From contig NZ_JADPQH010000001.1 of assembly GCF_019173455.1 (NCBI RefSeq), positions 930,001 to 994,000 on the forward strand: a stretch of 64,000 nt of DNA. The letters run 5' to 3'. The stretch comes from Nesterenkonia sp. Act20. GTDB taxonomy: Bacteria > Actinomycetota > Actinomycetes > Actinomycetales > Micrococcaceae. How positions within the stretch are numbered: the stretch's first letter is position 1; each line of letters starts with the position of its first letter. The notes under the pieces are model-generated. The model saw only the letters and a program-made list of their open reading frames with translations. It was not told where the DNA came from and ran no database searches. Of this stretch, positions 56,318-64,000 are shown piece by piece. The position numbers and the translations under genes are program-made.

Positions 56318-58839
56318 GCTGCGTCCTTCATGATGCTGTTCTGCTTAGAAGAGCTGGCTTCCTGGCGGCGCGTGGTCTCCATGGAGACCACGAGCTGCTT
56401 CGACGACGACGGCGGCGGCGGTGTCTGGGGCTTGAGCTGAGGCTGCGGCATGAGCTGCGGCTGAGGCTGCCGCTGGTCGCGCTGGGCGGAGAGCGACCCG
56501 ATGGCCCCCTCGTCCAGGACGACTCGCCAATCCAGGTTCTGCTCCGCAGACTCCTGCGAGTTCGATTTCCGTGCCGACCTGGCGCTGCGGCGCGACTCGG
56601 ACTTCTTCTCCACGTAGAACCATCCGCGCACTGCCAGCACCACGTCCACGAAGGCGTTCCACGGTCCGATGTAGGCGAGGAAGGCCCAGGTGCCCCAGAA
56701 GGCGTTGAATGCGGCGAAGGCGGCATTGCCCCAGTTCTGCTGGCCGATGTCCCGGGCAAGTGTGAGCACCGAGAATCCGACGATCAGCACCGGTGCCACG
56801 GCATACAGCCACGGTGCGGCGGTCCGGTTCTTCACCTTCGGAGTGCGGGCGAAGGGGATCTTCTCCCCGGTCAGCGCCTGCTGCAGAGACTTGATGACCC
56901 CGGCAAGGTTCACCGGCAGCAGGATCAGGTTGAACCCGTAGATGCGGAAGATGTCCGTGAACTTGTAACCGCACTGGCGCAGGTCAGCGCCCATGGTCAG
57001 GAAGTAGGGCACCGCGGCGAGCAGAATCAGCGGGCTGAGCAGGCGGGAGTCGTAGGGGTAGGCGAGCAGGAAGATCAGCCCCAGCGACGCCCAGGCGATC
57101 GAGGCCATGTAGTTCAGCCGCAGCAGCACCTCGCTCAGCCGGATCTGCTCCCCACGACGACGGCGCGCACGCAGCTCACGGAGCAGCTTGGGCAGGATCA
57201 GCAGCCCGCCGTTGGCCCAACGTCGGCGCTGGACCACCAGGGAACCGAAATCTGGCGGGGTTGCGCTGTAGGAGAGCCGTTCGGGGTAGTTCTGCAGCGT
57301 CCAACCGTGGGCTCCGAGGTCGATGCTCGACTCGGTGTCCTCAATGACCGTGCGGTCCTGCACGAAGCGCTGCACCAGGACACCGTTCTCCCAGCTGGCC
57401 TCGGCGATGTCCTTGAGCGCCGCGGTGCGGATGACCGCGTTGGCGCCGACCCAGAAGGTGGCTCCTGCATGGCTCATGCCCTGGTGCAGCAGGTGCTGGA
57501 TGTCAGTGGTGGCGCCTGCCAGGCGTTCGATCCGGGAGCCGGCCCCGCGGAAGGAGGAATAGGGCGTCTGCGTCACGGCGATGCGCTCGTTGCCCGGCTG
57601 CTCCAGCAGGTGCACGAGTCTCAGGCAGTACTCCGGCAGAAGCAGCGAGTCGGCGTCGAGGGTCAGCACAAACTCTGCATCGGGGACGCTGAGATCCGGG
57701 GTCACGCCCGGCTGCGCCGGCTGCAGAGAGGCACCCGTGAATCCCTGCTCGATCGTGTAGTCCCCGCCGAGCAGTCCGAGGTAGGCATTGAGGTTCATCG
57801 CCTTGTTCGCCTCATGGGAGAGGTTGGTGAAGCGCTTGCGCTCGAAGCTGCTGAGCTTGGCACTGAAGATCCAGGCAAGCCTGCGGTGCATCTGCAGCAT
57901 GCGCTCGGTGCTGGGGAGCTCTCCGGACTCGGCGGCCATCTCCAGAGCGTCGGCGGTGAGCTCCAGCTCGGCGGCCAGGCCTCCCAGGACCTGGGTGCAG
58001 AAGAAGTCATCCACGTGGTCCACACGCTGCTCCTGAGCGGCCATCGACCGAAGCCACTCCCCTCCCCAGGCGTAGTGTCCGGCCAGGATCATGGCCTGGA
58101 GCGAGTTCACCTGATGCTGCTCATCGAGCATCCTCTCGAAGACGGTCTGCGCATCGCGCATCCTCGTGGCTGGCTGCTCCAGTGCGGCCTCGATCTGGGC
58201 CGCGAGCGCTCTCGTCTCCTGAAGTGCGGGGCTGTCCGAATCGGGAGCGTCGTCGATCAGCAGCGCGACGTGGATCTCGGGATACTCCTGCAGGGCGGCG
58301 GACCAGAGGGTCTGTCGGACCACGCTGGGCTCCTCCGCGTAGGAGGGCACCAGCACGACCATGGGCGCATCATTCTCGGAGCGCTGGGAGACGGTGCTGT
58401 GACCGCCGAAGTGCGCATCCAGCTCGACCCGACAGGCGCGACGGTGGGTGCGGAATCGCAGCAGCGCCCCATGCCGCGCCACCAGATACATCAGCGCGGA
58501 GAAGGTCAGCATGGTCACCACCAGCAGATACCCCACGGTCTCCATGGTGAAGCGGAAGTTCTGTGACCCGTACTCCAGGAACTGCCAGAGCACGGTGGAG
58601 ATGATGTAGCCGACCCAGGCCAGGATGGTGGTCAGGATGGCCACGCGGCTGAGCACGATGCGCCGCACGCTCGGGCGTGGGTGAACCACGGGCAGGGGCT
58701 CGGTCCGGCGTTCTGCGCCGAGCTGGCGGCGACGCTTGGGTGCTGCCGAGGTCGCCGCGGGGGAAGCGGCGGTGGCGGGTGCGGACGGGCGGGCATGAGG
58801 CGCCGACGTGGGCAGGGCTGATTCAGAGGAAACAGACAT
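56314..58839 (-). CDS. Processive family 2 glycosyltransferase (polysaccharide synthase)
   Basis: About 841 aa from the ATG at 58839; an open frame back to 58938 or 58965 would add a Pro/Gly-rich leader. Membrane helices flank a GT2 domain with TLDADSLLLPEY (DxD), TQTPYSSF, VIEDTESSIDLG and QRRRWANGG (the QxxRW motif of cellulose, chitin and hyaluronan synthases). More helices follow. The last 75 residues are a Gln/Pro-rich tail (QPQPQLMPQPQLKPQ). Most likely makes and exports a beta-linked polymer that the GH18 partner trims. Confidence 0.88.
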   Translation of the reverse strand: MSVSSESALPTSAPHARPSAPATAASPAATSAAPKRRRQLGAERRTEPLPVVHPRPSVRRIVLSRVAILTTILAWVGYIISTVLWQFLEYGSQNFRFTMETVGYLLVVTMLTFSALMYLVARHGALLRFRTHRRACRVELDAHFGGHSTVSQRSENDAPMVVLVPSYAEEPSVVRQTLWSAALQEYPEIHVALLIDDAPDSDSPALQETRALAAQIEAALEQPATRMRDAQTVFERMLDEQHQVNSLQAMILAGHYAWGGEWLRSMAAQEQRVDHVDDFFCTQVLGGLAAELELTADALEMAAESGELPSTERMLQMHRRLAWIFSAKLSSFERKRFTNLSHEANKAMNLNAYLGLLGGDYTIEQGFTGASLQPAQPGVTPDLSVPDAEFVLTLDADSLLLPEYCLRLVHLLEQPGNERIAVTQTPYSSFRGAGSRIERLAGATTDIQHLLHQGMSHAGATFWVGANAVIRTAALKDIAEASWENGVLVQRFVQDRTVIEDTESSIDLGAHGWTLQNYPERLSYSATPPDFGSLVVQRRRWANGGLLILPKLLRELRARRRRGEQIRLSEVLLRLNYMASIAWASLGLIFLLAYPYDSRLLSPLILLAAVPYFLTMGADLRQCGYKFTDIFRIYGFNLILLPVNLAGVIKSLQQALTGEKIPFARTPKVKNRTAAPWLYAVAPVLIVGFSVLTLARDIGQQNWGNAAFAAFNAFWGTWAFLAYIGPWNAFVDVVLAVRGWFYVEKKSESRRSARSARKSNSQESAEQNLDWRVVLDEGAIGSLSAQRDQRQPQPQLMPQPQLKPQTPPPPSSSKQLVVSMETTRRQEASSSKQNSIMKDAA

Positions 58840-58882
58840 GAGAGGACATCCCGGGTCTCGAGCAGGCGATCCTGCAAAGGGT

Positions 58883-58910
58883 GGCCCGCCGGCGGAAGGA
58901 CCGGCGGGCC
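58883..58910 (-). promoter_or_regulatory. 10-bp hairpin upstream of the GT2 gene
   Basis: GGCCCGCCGG and CCGGCGGGCC pair perfectly around an 8-nt loop, in the leader 44 bp before the chosen start. If translation begins at the earlier ATG the hairpin would be coding. It could mask or expose the start. Confidence 0.5.
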
Positions 58911-59044
58911 GTGGTGCGTAATAGAGACTATTGTCCATACCCCTTGGGGCACCCTGGGGTGCCACCCTAGGGTTTGCCGCTGTGCGGACTTCTGTCCGTC
59001 TCTGCCGTGTGAGACGAAACTCCTCCTCGGTGTATTCTCAGGCC

Positions 59045-60085
59045 ATGACTGTGAGCCACACAACATCACCCGAGTCCACCTCCTCCCCGAGCACCCCCGG
59101 ACTGCGCTGGGGCATCCTCGCCACCGGCTTCATCGCCGCGCAGTTCACCGGCGATGCTCAGCTCGCCGGTCTGGACGTGAGGGCCGTGGGATCGCGCTCC
59201 CCCGAATCTGCGCAGCGCTTCGCCACGACCCACGGGATCCCCACCGCCCACGGCTCCTATGAGGCACTCGCAGCGGACCCGGAGATCGACATCGTCTACG
59301 TGGCGACACCGCATCCCATGCACCGCGAGACGGCAGGCATGATGCTGGAGGCGGGCAAGCACGTGCTCGTGGAGAAGCCGTTCACGCTCAACCGTGCGGA
59401 GGCCGTCGCGCTGCGCAACCTCGCGCGGAACAAGGGGCTGCTCGTGATGGAGGCGATGTGGACCCGCTATCTGCCGCACATGCGCCGGATCCACGAGATC
59501 ATCGCCTCCGGCGGCATCGGTGAGGTGCGTACCGTCTTCGCCGACCACACTCAGTCCATGCCCACCGATCCGGAGCATCGGATCAACGCTCTGGGTCTCG
59601 GCGGCGGCGCCCTGCTCGATCTGGGCATCTACCCGATCTCCTTCGCCTGGGACATTCTGGGGGAGCCGATCAGCGTCCAGGCAGCCGCGCACTTCGGCGC
59701 CACCGGCGCCGATACCGAGGTGGCCACTGTGATGACCCACCTCTCGGGAGCACTGTCCACGACGATGACCTCTTCTCGTGGCAAAGGCCCGAACACGGCG
59801 CATATCGTCGGGACGAAGGGACGGATCGACGTCGACGGGGTCTGGTACACCTCCACGGACTTCACCCACACCGCCACCGACGGCACCGTCGTCGAGCGCT
59901 TCGAGACGCCCCGGCAGGGCGTCGGCATGCAGCATCAGGCCATCGCCGCCGAGCACTACGTCACTCGCGGCCAGCTGGAGGGCGAGCTGCTCACCCTGGA
60001 CGACTCGGTGAAGATCATGGGAACCCTGGATGAGATCCGCGCACAGATCGGGCTGCGCTACCCCGGGGAGCCTCGCCTGCGCTGA
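59045..60085 (+). CDS. Gfo/Idh/MocA family oxidoreductase
   Basis: 346 aa from the ATG at 59045; the open frame to 58931 lacks family sequence. NAD fold LRWGILATGFIAAQF, then the family EKP motif HVLVEKPFTLN and a C-terminal beta-sheet domain with GGGALLDLGIYPISFA. Oxidises a sugar, inositol or trans-dihydrodiol type substrate; specificity unknown. TATTCT 7 bp before the ATG and no ribosome site suggest a leaderless message. Divergent from the GT2 synthase. Confidence 0.88.
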   Translation: MTVSHTTSPESTSSPSTPGLRWGILATGFIAAQFTGDAQLAGLDVRAVGSRSPESAQRFATTHGIPTAHGSYEALAADPEIDIVYVATPHPMHRETAGMMLEAGKHVLVEKPFTLNRAEAVALRNLARNKGLLVMEAMWTRYLPHMRRIHEIIASGGIGEVRTVFADHTQSMPTDPEHRINALGLGGGALLDLGIYPISFAWDILGEPISVQAAAHFGATGADTEVATVMTHLSGALSTTMTSSRGKGPNTAHIVGTKGRIDVDGVWYTSTDFTHTATDGTVVERFETPRQGVGMQHQAIAAEHYVTRGQLEGELLTLDDSVKIMGTLDEIRAQIGLRYPGEPRLR

Positions 60086-60089
60086 GCCG

Positions 60090-61622
60090 TCATCGCCGGT
60101 CCTGCCGCGCGGGAACCTCCGGAGTGTGCAGCCGGAGCATCACCGCGTCGGTATGGGCCGGTGGCTGCCCGTGCCCGAACCTGCTGACCACCACGGTCAC
60201 GGCGAAGGCCAGCGGAACGCACCACAGTGCGGGGGACACGAGCAGCTGCAGCGCCCCGGGCTGCACCGGCCCCTCCCCCAGCGTCAGACCCAACACCTGG
60301 GCGGACAGCGAGCCCACGGCACCTACCGCCATGCCCCAGATCGCGCCCTGGGCTGTCAGGCCGCGCCACCACACGCCCAGCAGCATCACCGGGGCGAGGG
60401 CCGAGGCAGTGAAGGTGAACACCATGGCCACTGCTCCGGCGAGGGCGAGCTCGGAGGTGACGGTCCCCACTGCCAGCGGCACGGCGATGGCCAGCAGCGC
60501 GCCCAGCCGAAAGCCGCGCACCGTCCCGGAGAAGAACTCCTGGGAGAGCACCCCGGAGACCGAGACGACCAGACCCGAGGTGGTGGAGAGGAAGGCGGCG
60601 AAGGCTCCACCCGCGATCAGCGCGGTGAGCAGGTCGCTGGAGAGCCCATCGAAGACCGCGGCAGGCAGTCGAAGGATCGCCGTGTCGTGGCTGAGTCCGC
60701 CGCTGCGCGCGATCTCGCCTGCGGCGGCAGATGTTCCCCAGACCATGCGGGCGACGATGCCCAGCACCACGGGCAGCAGATAGAACAGCACCAGCAGACC
60801 CATCAGGACCGTCGTGGTCCTTCGGGCCGCCGCGCCGTCGGGATTCGTGTAGAAGCGAACCAGCACGTGTGGCAGGCCGAGGGTGCCCATCATCAGGGCC
60901 AGCAGCACCGAGGTGCTGCGCGAGAACTCGGCCCACGGTTCCCCTGCTGGACCGAACGCTGCCAGCGAGGTCGACCACGCGCCGTCGAAGGCTGGCAGCT
61001 GAAGTCGATCCCACAGTCCGACCTGCAGCAGGATGAACACGGTGGGCACCAGCAGCGCGGTGAGCTTCACCCAGTACTGCACGGCCTGCGCCAGCGTGAC
61101 CGAGCGCATGCCGCCGGTGAGCACCACGAAGAGCACGACCAGGGAGACCAGCAGCGGGCCCACCCATCCGGGGGCACCGCCGGTGGCGGAGAGCGCGATC
61201 GAGGCGCCATGCAGCTGCGGGACGATGTAGAGCCACCCGGCGGCGACGACGACGATCACCGTCATCCGGCGCATCAGCGCCGAGCGGAAGCGCAGCACCA
61301 CGAAGTCCGGCAGCGTATAGGCCCCTGAGCGGCGCAGCGGTGCCGCCATGAAGAGCAGCAGGATCAGGAATCCGGCGGTGTAGCCCACCGGGAACCACAG
61401 CCCGTAGGTCCCGTGCGCCAGGATCAGCCCGGCCACACCGAGGAAGCTGGCGGCAGAGAGGAACTCCCCGGCGATCGCCGAGGCGTTCATCCAGGGCGGC
61501 ACCCGGCGCGAGGCCACGAAGAAGTCACCGGTGCTCCGGGAGAGGCCAGGGCTTCCCAGCAACAGCGTCAGCGCGCAGACGGCCCCGACGGCGAACAGGA
61601 CGGTGATCTGTTCCCCAGTCAT
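60090..61622 (-). CDS. Sodium:solute symporter (SSS family, acetate/monocarboxylate type)
   Basis: 510 aa, about thirteen helices. SSS hallmarks: FFVASRRVPPWMNASAIAGEFLSAASFLGVAGLI and, later, FAAFLSTTSGLVVSVSGVLSQ. ActP-like members take up acetate and related monocarboxylates with Na+. Start overlaps the DUF485-like stop by 4 bp; last gene of a four-gene operon with a two-component system. Confidence 0.92.
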   Translation of the reverse strand: MTGEQITVLFAVGAVCALTLLLGSPGLSRSTGDFFVASRRVPPWMNASAIAGEFLSAASFLGVAGLILAHGTYGLWFPVGYTAGFLILLLFMAAPLRRSGAYTLPDFVVLRFRSALMRRMTVIVVVAAGWLYIVPQLHGASIALSATGGAPGWVGPLLVSLVVLFVVLTGGMRSVTLAQAVQYWVKLTALLVPTVFILLQVGLWDRLQLPAFDGAWSTSLAAFGPAGEPWAEFSRSTSVLLALMMGTLGLPHVLVRFYTNPDGAAARRTTTVLMGLLVLFYLLPVVLGIVARMVWGTSAAAGEIARSGGLSHDTAILRLPAAVFDGLSSDLLTALIAGGAFAAFLSTTSGLVVSVSGVLSQEFFSGTVRGFRLGALLAIAVPLAVGTVTSELALAGAVAMVFTFTASALAPVMLLGVWWRGLTAQGAIWGMAVGAVGSLSAQVLGLTLGEGPVQPGALQLLVSPALWCVPLAFAVTVVVSRFGHGQPPAHTDAVMLRLHTPEVPARQDRR

Positions 61623-62092
61623 CGGGGCTCGCCGTCGACGTCTTGGGCCGCTGGGATGAGCCCGACCATCACGGCCCAGTGCCGCTCATTGGCCTCGGCC
61701 CGTCGCTGGAAGAACCAGGCAGCTCCCAGGAGCAACGGGAAGAAGCCCACACCGGGCACCACCCAGGCCAGCGGCACACCGGCCAACAGCACTTCGCCGA
61801 CCGGAGTGGCGGTCAGCAACAGCCCCACGAGCACCAGCACCACGAAGAATCCCACGCCGAGGACGAGGGCCAACCGAAGCTGGGCTCGCATGAGTCGGCG
61901 CACCGCGGCATCGGCCTCGGCGCGCGAGAGGTTTCCCTGCTCCGCGCCCAGGGCGTGTTCTGCCGCCTGGCCGCGGCTGAGCAGGGCCTCACGCACACTG
62001 GGCACCGCCTGCGGACCGCGCACCGCGCTCCACGCGCCCGGGGAGGGCTCCTCGCTCCACGCGCCCGGGGAGGGCTCCTCGGGCGAGCTCAC
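61619..62092 (-). CDS. Small two-helix membrane protein (symporter partner, DUF485-like)
   Basis: 157 aa from a GTG at 62092, which overlaps the response regulator stop by 4 bp; the longer frame reads through that gene. Two membrane helices (about 70-95 and 105-130) and place before an SSS transporter fit the DUF485 partner proteins of ActP. Near the N-terminus is a perfect duplication EEPSPGAWS EEPSPGAWS, from a 27-bp tandem repeat (62027-62080). Confidence 0.75.
   Translation of the reverse strand: MSSPEEPSPGAWSEEPSPGAWSAVRGPQAVPSVREALLSRGQAAEHALGAEQGNLSRAEADAAVRRLMRAQLRLALVLGVGFFVVLVLVGLLLTATPVGEVLLAGVPLAWVVPGVGFFPLLLGAAWFFQRRAEANERHWAVMVGLIPAAQDVDGEPR
62027..62080. repeat. 27-bp perfect tandem duplication
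   Basis: Two adjacent identical 27-bp units (62027-62053 and 62054-62080) that add nine residues in frame to the small symporter-partner protein. It is the kind of tract that can change copy number by slippage. Confidence 0.9.
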
Positions 62093-62868
62093 AGCCTGCG
62101 CTCCTCGAGCCGCTCGCGCACCTGCGACATCAGACGGCGGCTGACCTCGAGCTCCGCACCGGGAACCTCCACGAGCATCCGTCCCTGTCGCCGCGTCACC
62201 CGTCGGACGTGGGCCAGGTTCACCAGGGAGGACCGGTGCGTGCGCAGGAACCCGTGGACCTGCCACTGCTCCTCCAGCTCGGCCAGCGGCGCGCGCAGCA
62301 GGTACGTCCCGGCCTGGGTGTGCAGCCGCGCGTAGTCCCCGTGCGCCTGGACCCAGCGGATGTCCTGCAGGGCGACGAGCACGGTGGAGTCTCCCTGCAG
62401 CACCGAGACTCGCACCGGATCAGCGTGCTCCTGCCTCGGCGTCTGTTGCGCCGTGGCCGCGCGGCGCAACGCCTCCGCGAGCCGCTCTGCCCGCACGGGC
62501 TTGAGCAGGTAGTCCCGAGCTTCCAGTTCGAAGGCCTCCACCGCGGGATGGGCGTCGGCGGTCACGAATACGACTTGGGGGCTGGTGCGCGAAGCGCCGT
62601 CTGCTCCCGCCCTCTCGTCCGGAATCTCTTCGCGCAGTCGCCGCGCCAAGGCCAGTCCGCTCATCGCCGGCATGTGGATGTCGAGGAGCACCACATCAAC
62701 CTGCTGGGTCTGCAACACCTGCTCTGCGGCGCGCGCGTCAGCCGCGGTGAAGACCTCCCCTGCCTGGGGTTCGGCCGCAAGGAGCCATTCCATCTGGGTC
62801 ACCGCGAGCGGTTCGTCATCGACCACCAGCACAGTGAGGCCTCGGGTGAGGGGTGCGGCGTCCATCAT
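62089..62868 (-). CDS. LytTR-family response regulator
   Basis: 259 aa. Receiver with VLVVDDEP (Asp17, Asp18) and phospho-acceptor Asp63 in LLDIHMPAMSG, Lys in LLKPVRAERL; then a LytTR DNA-binding domain with IRWVQAHGDYARLHT and FLRTHRSSLVNLAHV. Its kinase gene overlaps by 4 bp upstream and the membrane partner by 4 bp downstream. Like E. coli BtsR or YpdB it may switch on its own transporter in response to a carboxylate. Confidence 0.94.
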   Translation of the reverse strand: MMDAAPLTRGLTVLVVDDEPLAVTQMEWLLAAEPQAGEVFTAADARAAEQVLQTQQVDVVLLDIHMPAMSGLALARRLREEIPDERAGADGASRTSPQVVFVTADAHPAVEAFELEARDYLLKPVRAERLAEALRRAATAQQTPRQEHADPVRVSVLQGDSTVLVALQDIRWVQAHGDYARLHTQAGTYLLRAPLAELEEQWQVHGFLRTHRSSLVNLAHVRRVTRRQGRMLVEVPGAELEVSRRLMSQVRERLEERRL

Positions 62869-63767
62869 GAGTCGTCCTGAGCTGGCCGCGGGGTCGGAGA
62901 GGTCTCGGACGTCTGCGAACTCTGCGGAGGGAGCTGGCCGGGCTGGAACTTCGGAATGCGCATGGAGACTCGCATCCCAGCCCCCGGAGCAGTCTCGACG
63001 ACCAGGCCTGCCTCGGCCCCGTAGGCCTGACGCAGCCGGAGATCCACGTTGCGCACGCCGATATGGGCATTGCCAGCCTCGCCGTGCAGCACCTCCCGCA
63101 TCGCTGCAGGTTCGGCGCCCTGCCCATCGTCCACCACGCTGATCTCCGCGTGGGTCCCGGCGTCCGCAGCGCGCAGCCAGACGGTGCCTGAACCGGTCTC
63201 GGAATCCACCCCGTGGCGCACCGCGTTCTCCACCAGCGGCTGCACGGCGAGGAACGGAATCTGCACGCCGAGCACCTCCGGCGCGATCTGCAACTTGACC
63301 TGGATCCGATCACCGAAGCGCGCCTTCTCCAAGAGCACGTAGCGTTCAATCGCCGCGAGCTCCTCGCGAAGCGTCGTGAAATCGCCCTCCGCACGCAGGC
63401 TGTATCGCGTGAAGTCGGCGAAGTCGAGGACCAGCTCGCGGGCGCGCACCGGATCCGCTGGGATCGTCGCGGCGATGGCGTTGAGGCTGTTGTAGATGAA
63501 ATGCGGGGAGATCTGCGCGCGCAGTGAGCGCAACTCCGCCTCCACCAGCTGACGCCGCATCGCCTCATCCACCGATGCCTCGCTCAGCTCAGCGCGGATC
63601 TCGGGGCTGATGACCGACTCCCCCGTGCGGGATCGGCCGGCGTCGTCGTCCGCGGCGTCGGTTTGGTGGGTTCGATACAGCAGCACGGCAGCACAGACCA
63701 CCCCGGCCACCAGGGCCAGGGCGAGTACGAAGGGGGCAAGCGCCGCCAGTGAATTCATCGTGTTCAT
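62865..63767 (-). CDS. LytS-like sensor histidine kinase with minimal input region
   Basis: About 300 aa (start ATG 63767; 63758 also possible). One N-terminal membrane helix, about 50 linker residues, then the His_kinase domain LRAQISPHFIYNSLNAIAAT with the phospho-acceptor His, and the ATPase domain (PLVENAVRHGV, VDDGQG, HIGVRNVDLRLR). No extracellular sensor or GAF domain is present, so the signal may come from the coupled SSS transporter or the membrane partner. Confidence 0.92.
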   Translation of the reverse strand: MNTMNSLAALAPFVLALALVAGVVCAAVLLYRTHQTDAADDDAGRSRTGESVISPEIRAELSEASVDEAMRRQLVEAELRSLRAQISPHFIYNSLNAIAATIPADPVRARELVLDFADFTRYSLRAEGDFTTLREELAAIERYVLLEKARFGDRIQVKLQIAPEVLGVQIPFLAVQPLVENAVRHGVDSETGSGTVWLRAADAGTHAEISVVDDGQGAEPAAMREVLHGEAGNAHIGVRNVDLRLRQAYGAEAGLVVETAPGAGMRVSMRIPKFQPGQLPPQSSQTSETSPTPRPAQDDS

Positions 63768-63866
63768 CCTATGAGGGGCGGGGCGTGAATGTTGCACAGC
63801 TCACGAACCGACCACTCATCGCTAATTCAGCACCGCTCATCGCACGACCCTCGAAAATGGCTGATC

Positions 63867-63880
63867 GTGACCCGGGTCAC
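63867..63880. promoter_or_regulatory. CRP/GlxR-like palindrome
   Basis: GTGACCCGGGTCAC is a perfect 14-bp palindrome and fits the TGTGA-N6-TCACA CRP/GlxR pattern except for the first T. It lies between the divergent kinase operon and the gene starting at 63954, so it could act on both. Confidence 0.6.
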
Positions 63881-63953
63881 ACTGCAGGGTGGAGACATAC
63901 ATCCGTGAACCTGGCTCGTGTGAGCGAGCCGAGACGACCTAGGAGGACCAGCC

Positions 63954-64000
63954 ATGACTGACGTCAATGCCCCGCATGCGGGGCCCGTTGACTACCGGGA
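63954..64000 (+). CDS. N-terminus of unknown protein (cut by window edge)
   Basis: ATG at 63954 with a strong AGGAGG 7 nt upstream; 15 codons visible (MTDVNAPHAGPVDYR). Position divergent from an SSS transporter operon suggests a related transport or acetate-metabolism gene, but nothing can be assigned. Confidence 0.6.
   Translation, partial: MTDVNAPHAGPVDYR

Noticed and set aside
63655-63690. tRNA-like GGTTCGA motif
   Set aside because: Lies inside the histidine kinase coding region and no cloverleaf can be drawn around it.

Overview
The window is high-GC, densely coded, mostly minus-strand DNA from an actinomycete. Several things point to Micrococcaceae and possibly Nesterenkonia: a mycoredoxin-like protein, a TIGR03085 family protein, YlxR-NusA-RimP and rpsO-pnp gene orders, and a dxr-RIP-ispG block for the MEP isoprenoid route. 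The genus is inference from gene content. I saw no rRNA, tRNA, CRISPR array or recognisable insertion sequence.

Layout. 1-2.1 kb: left edge with a glycine-zipper membrane protein, a partial gene and an Mrr-type restriction endonuclease (possible end of a defence cluster). 2.3-11.5 kb: mixed metabolic genes (PPK2, polysaccharide deacetylase, L-asparaginase, TspO, mycoredoxin, TIGR01777 epimerase, HNH protein). 11.5-15.5 kb: RecQ-like helicase and a FAD/Rieske oxidoreductase. 15.5-22.8 kb: catabolic operon with GntR regulator, TctCBA tripartite carboxylate transporter, DapA-family lyase/aldolase, dihydroxyacetone-kinase-type kinase and PfkB kinase. 22.9-26.3 kb: persulfide detoxification operon (CstB, rhodanese-DUF2892, TauE, CstR) behind two near-identical CstR-type operators. 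26.6-28.1 kb: MFS exporter and small membrane protein. 28.5-42.3 kb: information-processing block (pnp, rpsO, ribF, truB, rbfA, infB, ylxR, nusA, rimP) interrupted by a methyltransferase and an AbiEi/DUF559 nuclease-like gene. 42.5-51.8 kb: proS, TauE-type permease, lipoprotein, GNAT, ispG, RIP protease, dxr, GNAT. 52-60 kb: LuxR-family ATPase regulator, GH18-type hydrolase coupled to a membrane GT2 polysaccharide synthase, Gfo/Idh oxidoreductase. 60-64 kb: translationally coupled solute symporter, small membrane partner, LytTR response regulator and LytS-like kinase, with another gene starting divergently at the right edge.

The most striking unexplained structure is a family of four 75-bp palindromic repeats at 31.4, 40.9, 42.3 and 45.1 kb. 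All share the same ends (GCGTTTTACC and GGTAAAACGC), identical length and a nested hairpin layout with a mostly conserved loop. Two copies, in opposite orientation, bracket the AbiEi/DUF559 gene, and two of the copies supply the 3' coding ends of genes. This looks like a small dispersed repeat family, possibly tied to the nuclease gene.

Other notable structures are a long nested inverted repeat in the pnp leader (candidate PNPase autoregulation site), a CRP/GlxR-like palindrome at the right edge, and many 4-bp stop/start overlaps showing tight translational coupling.
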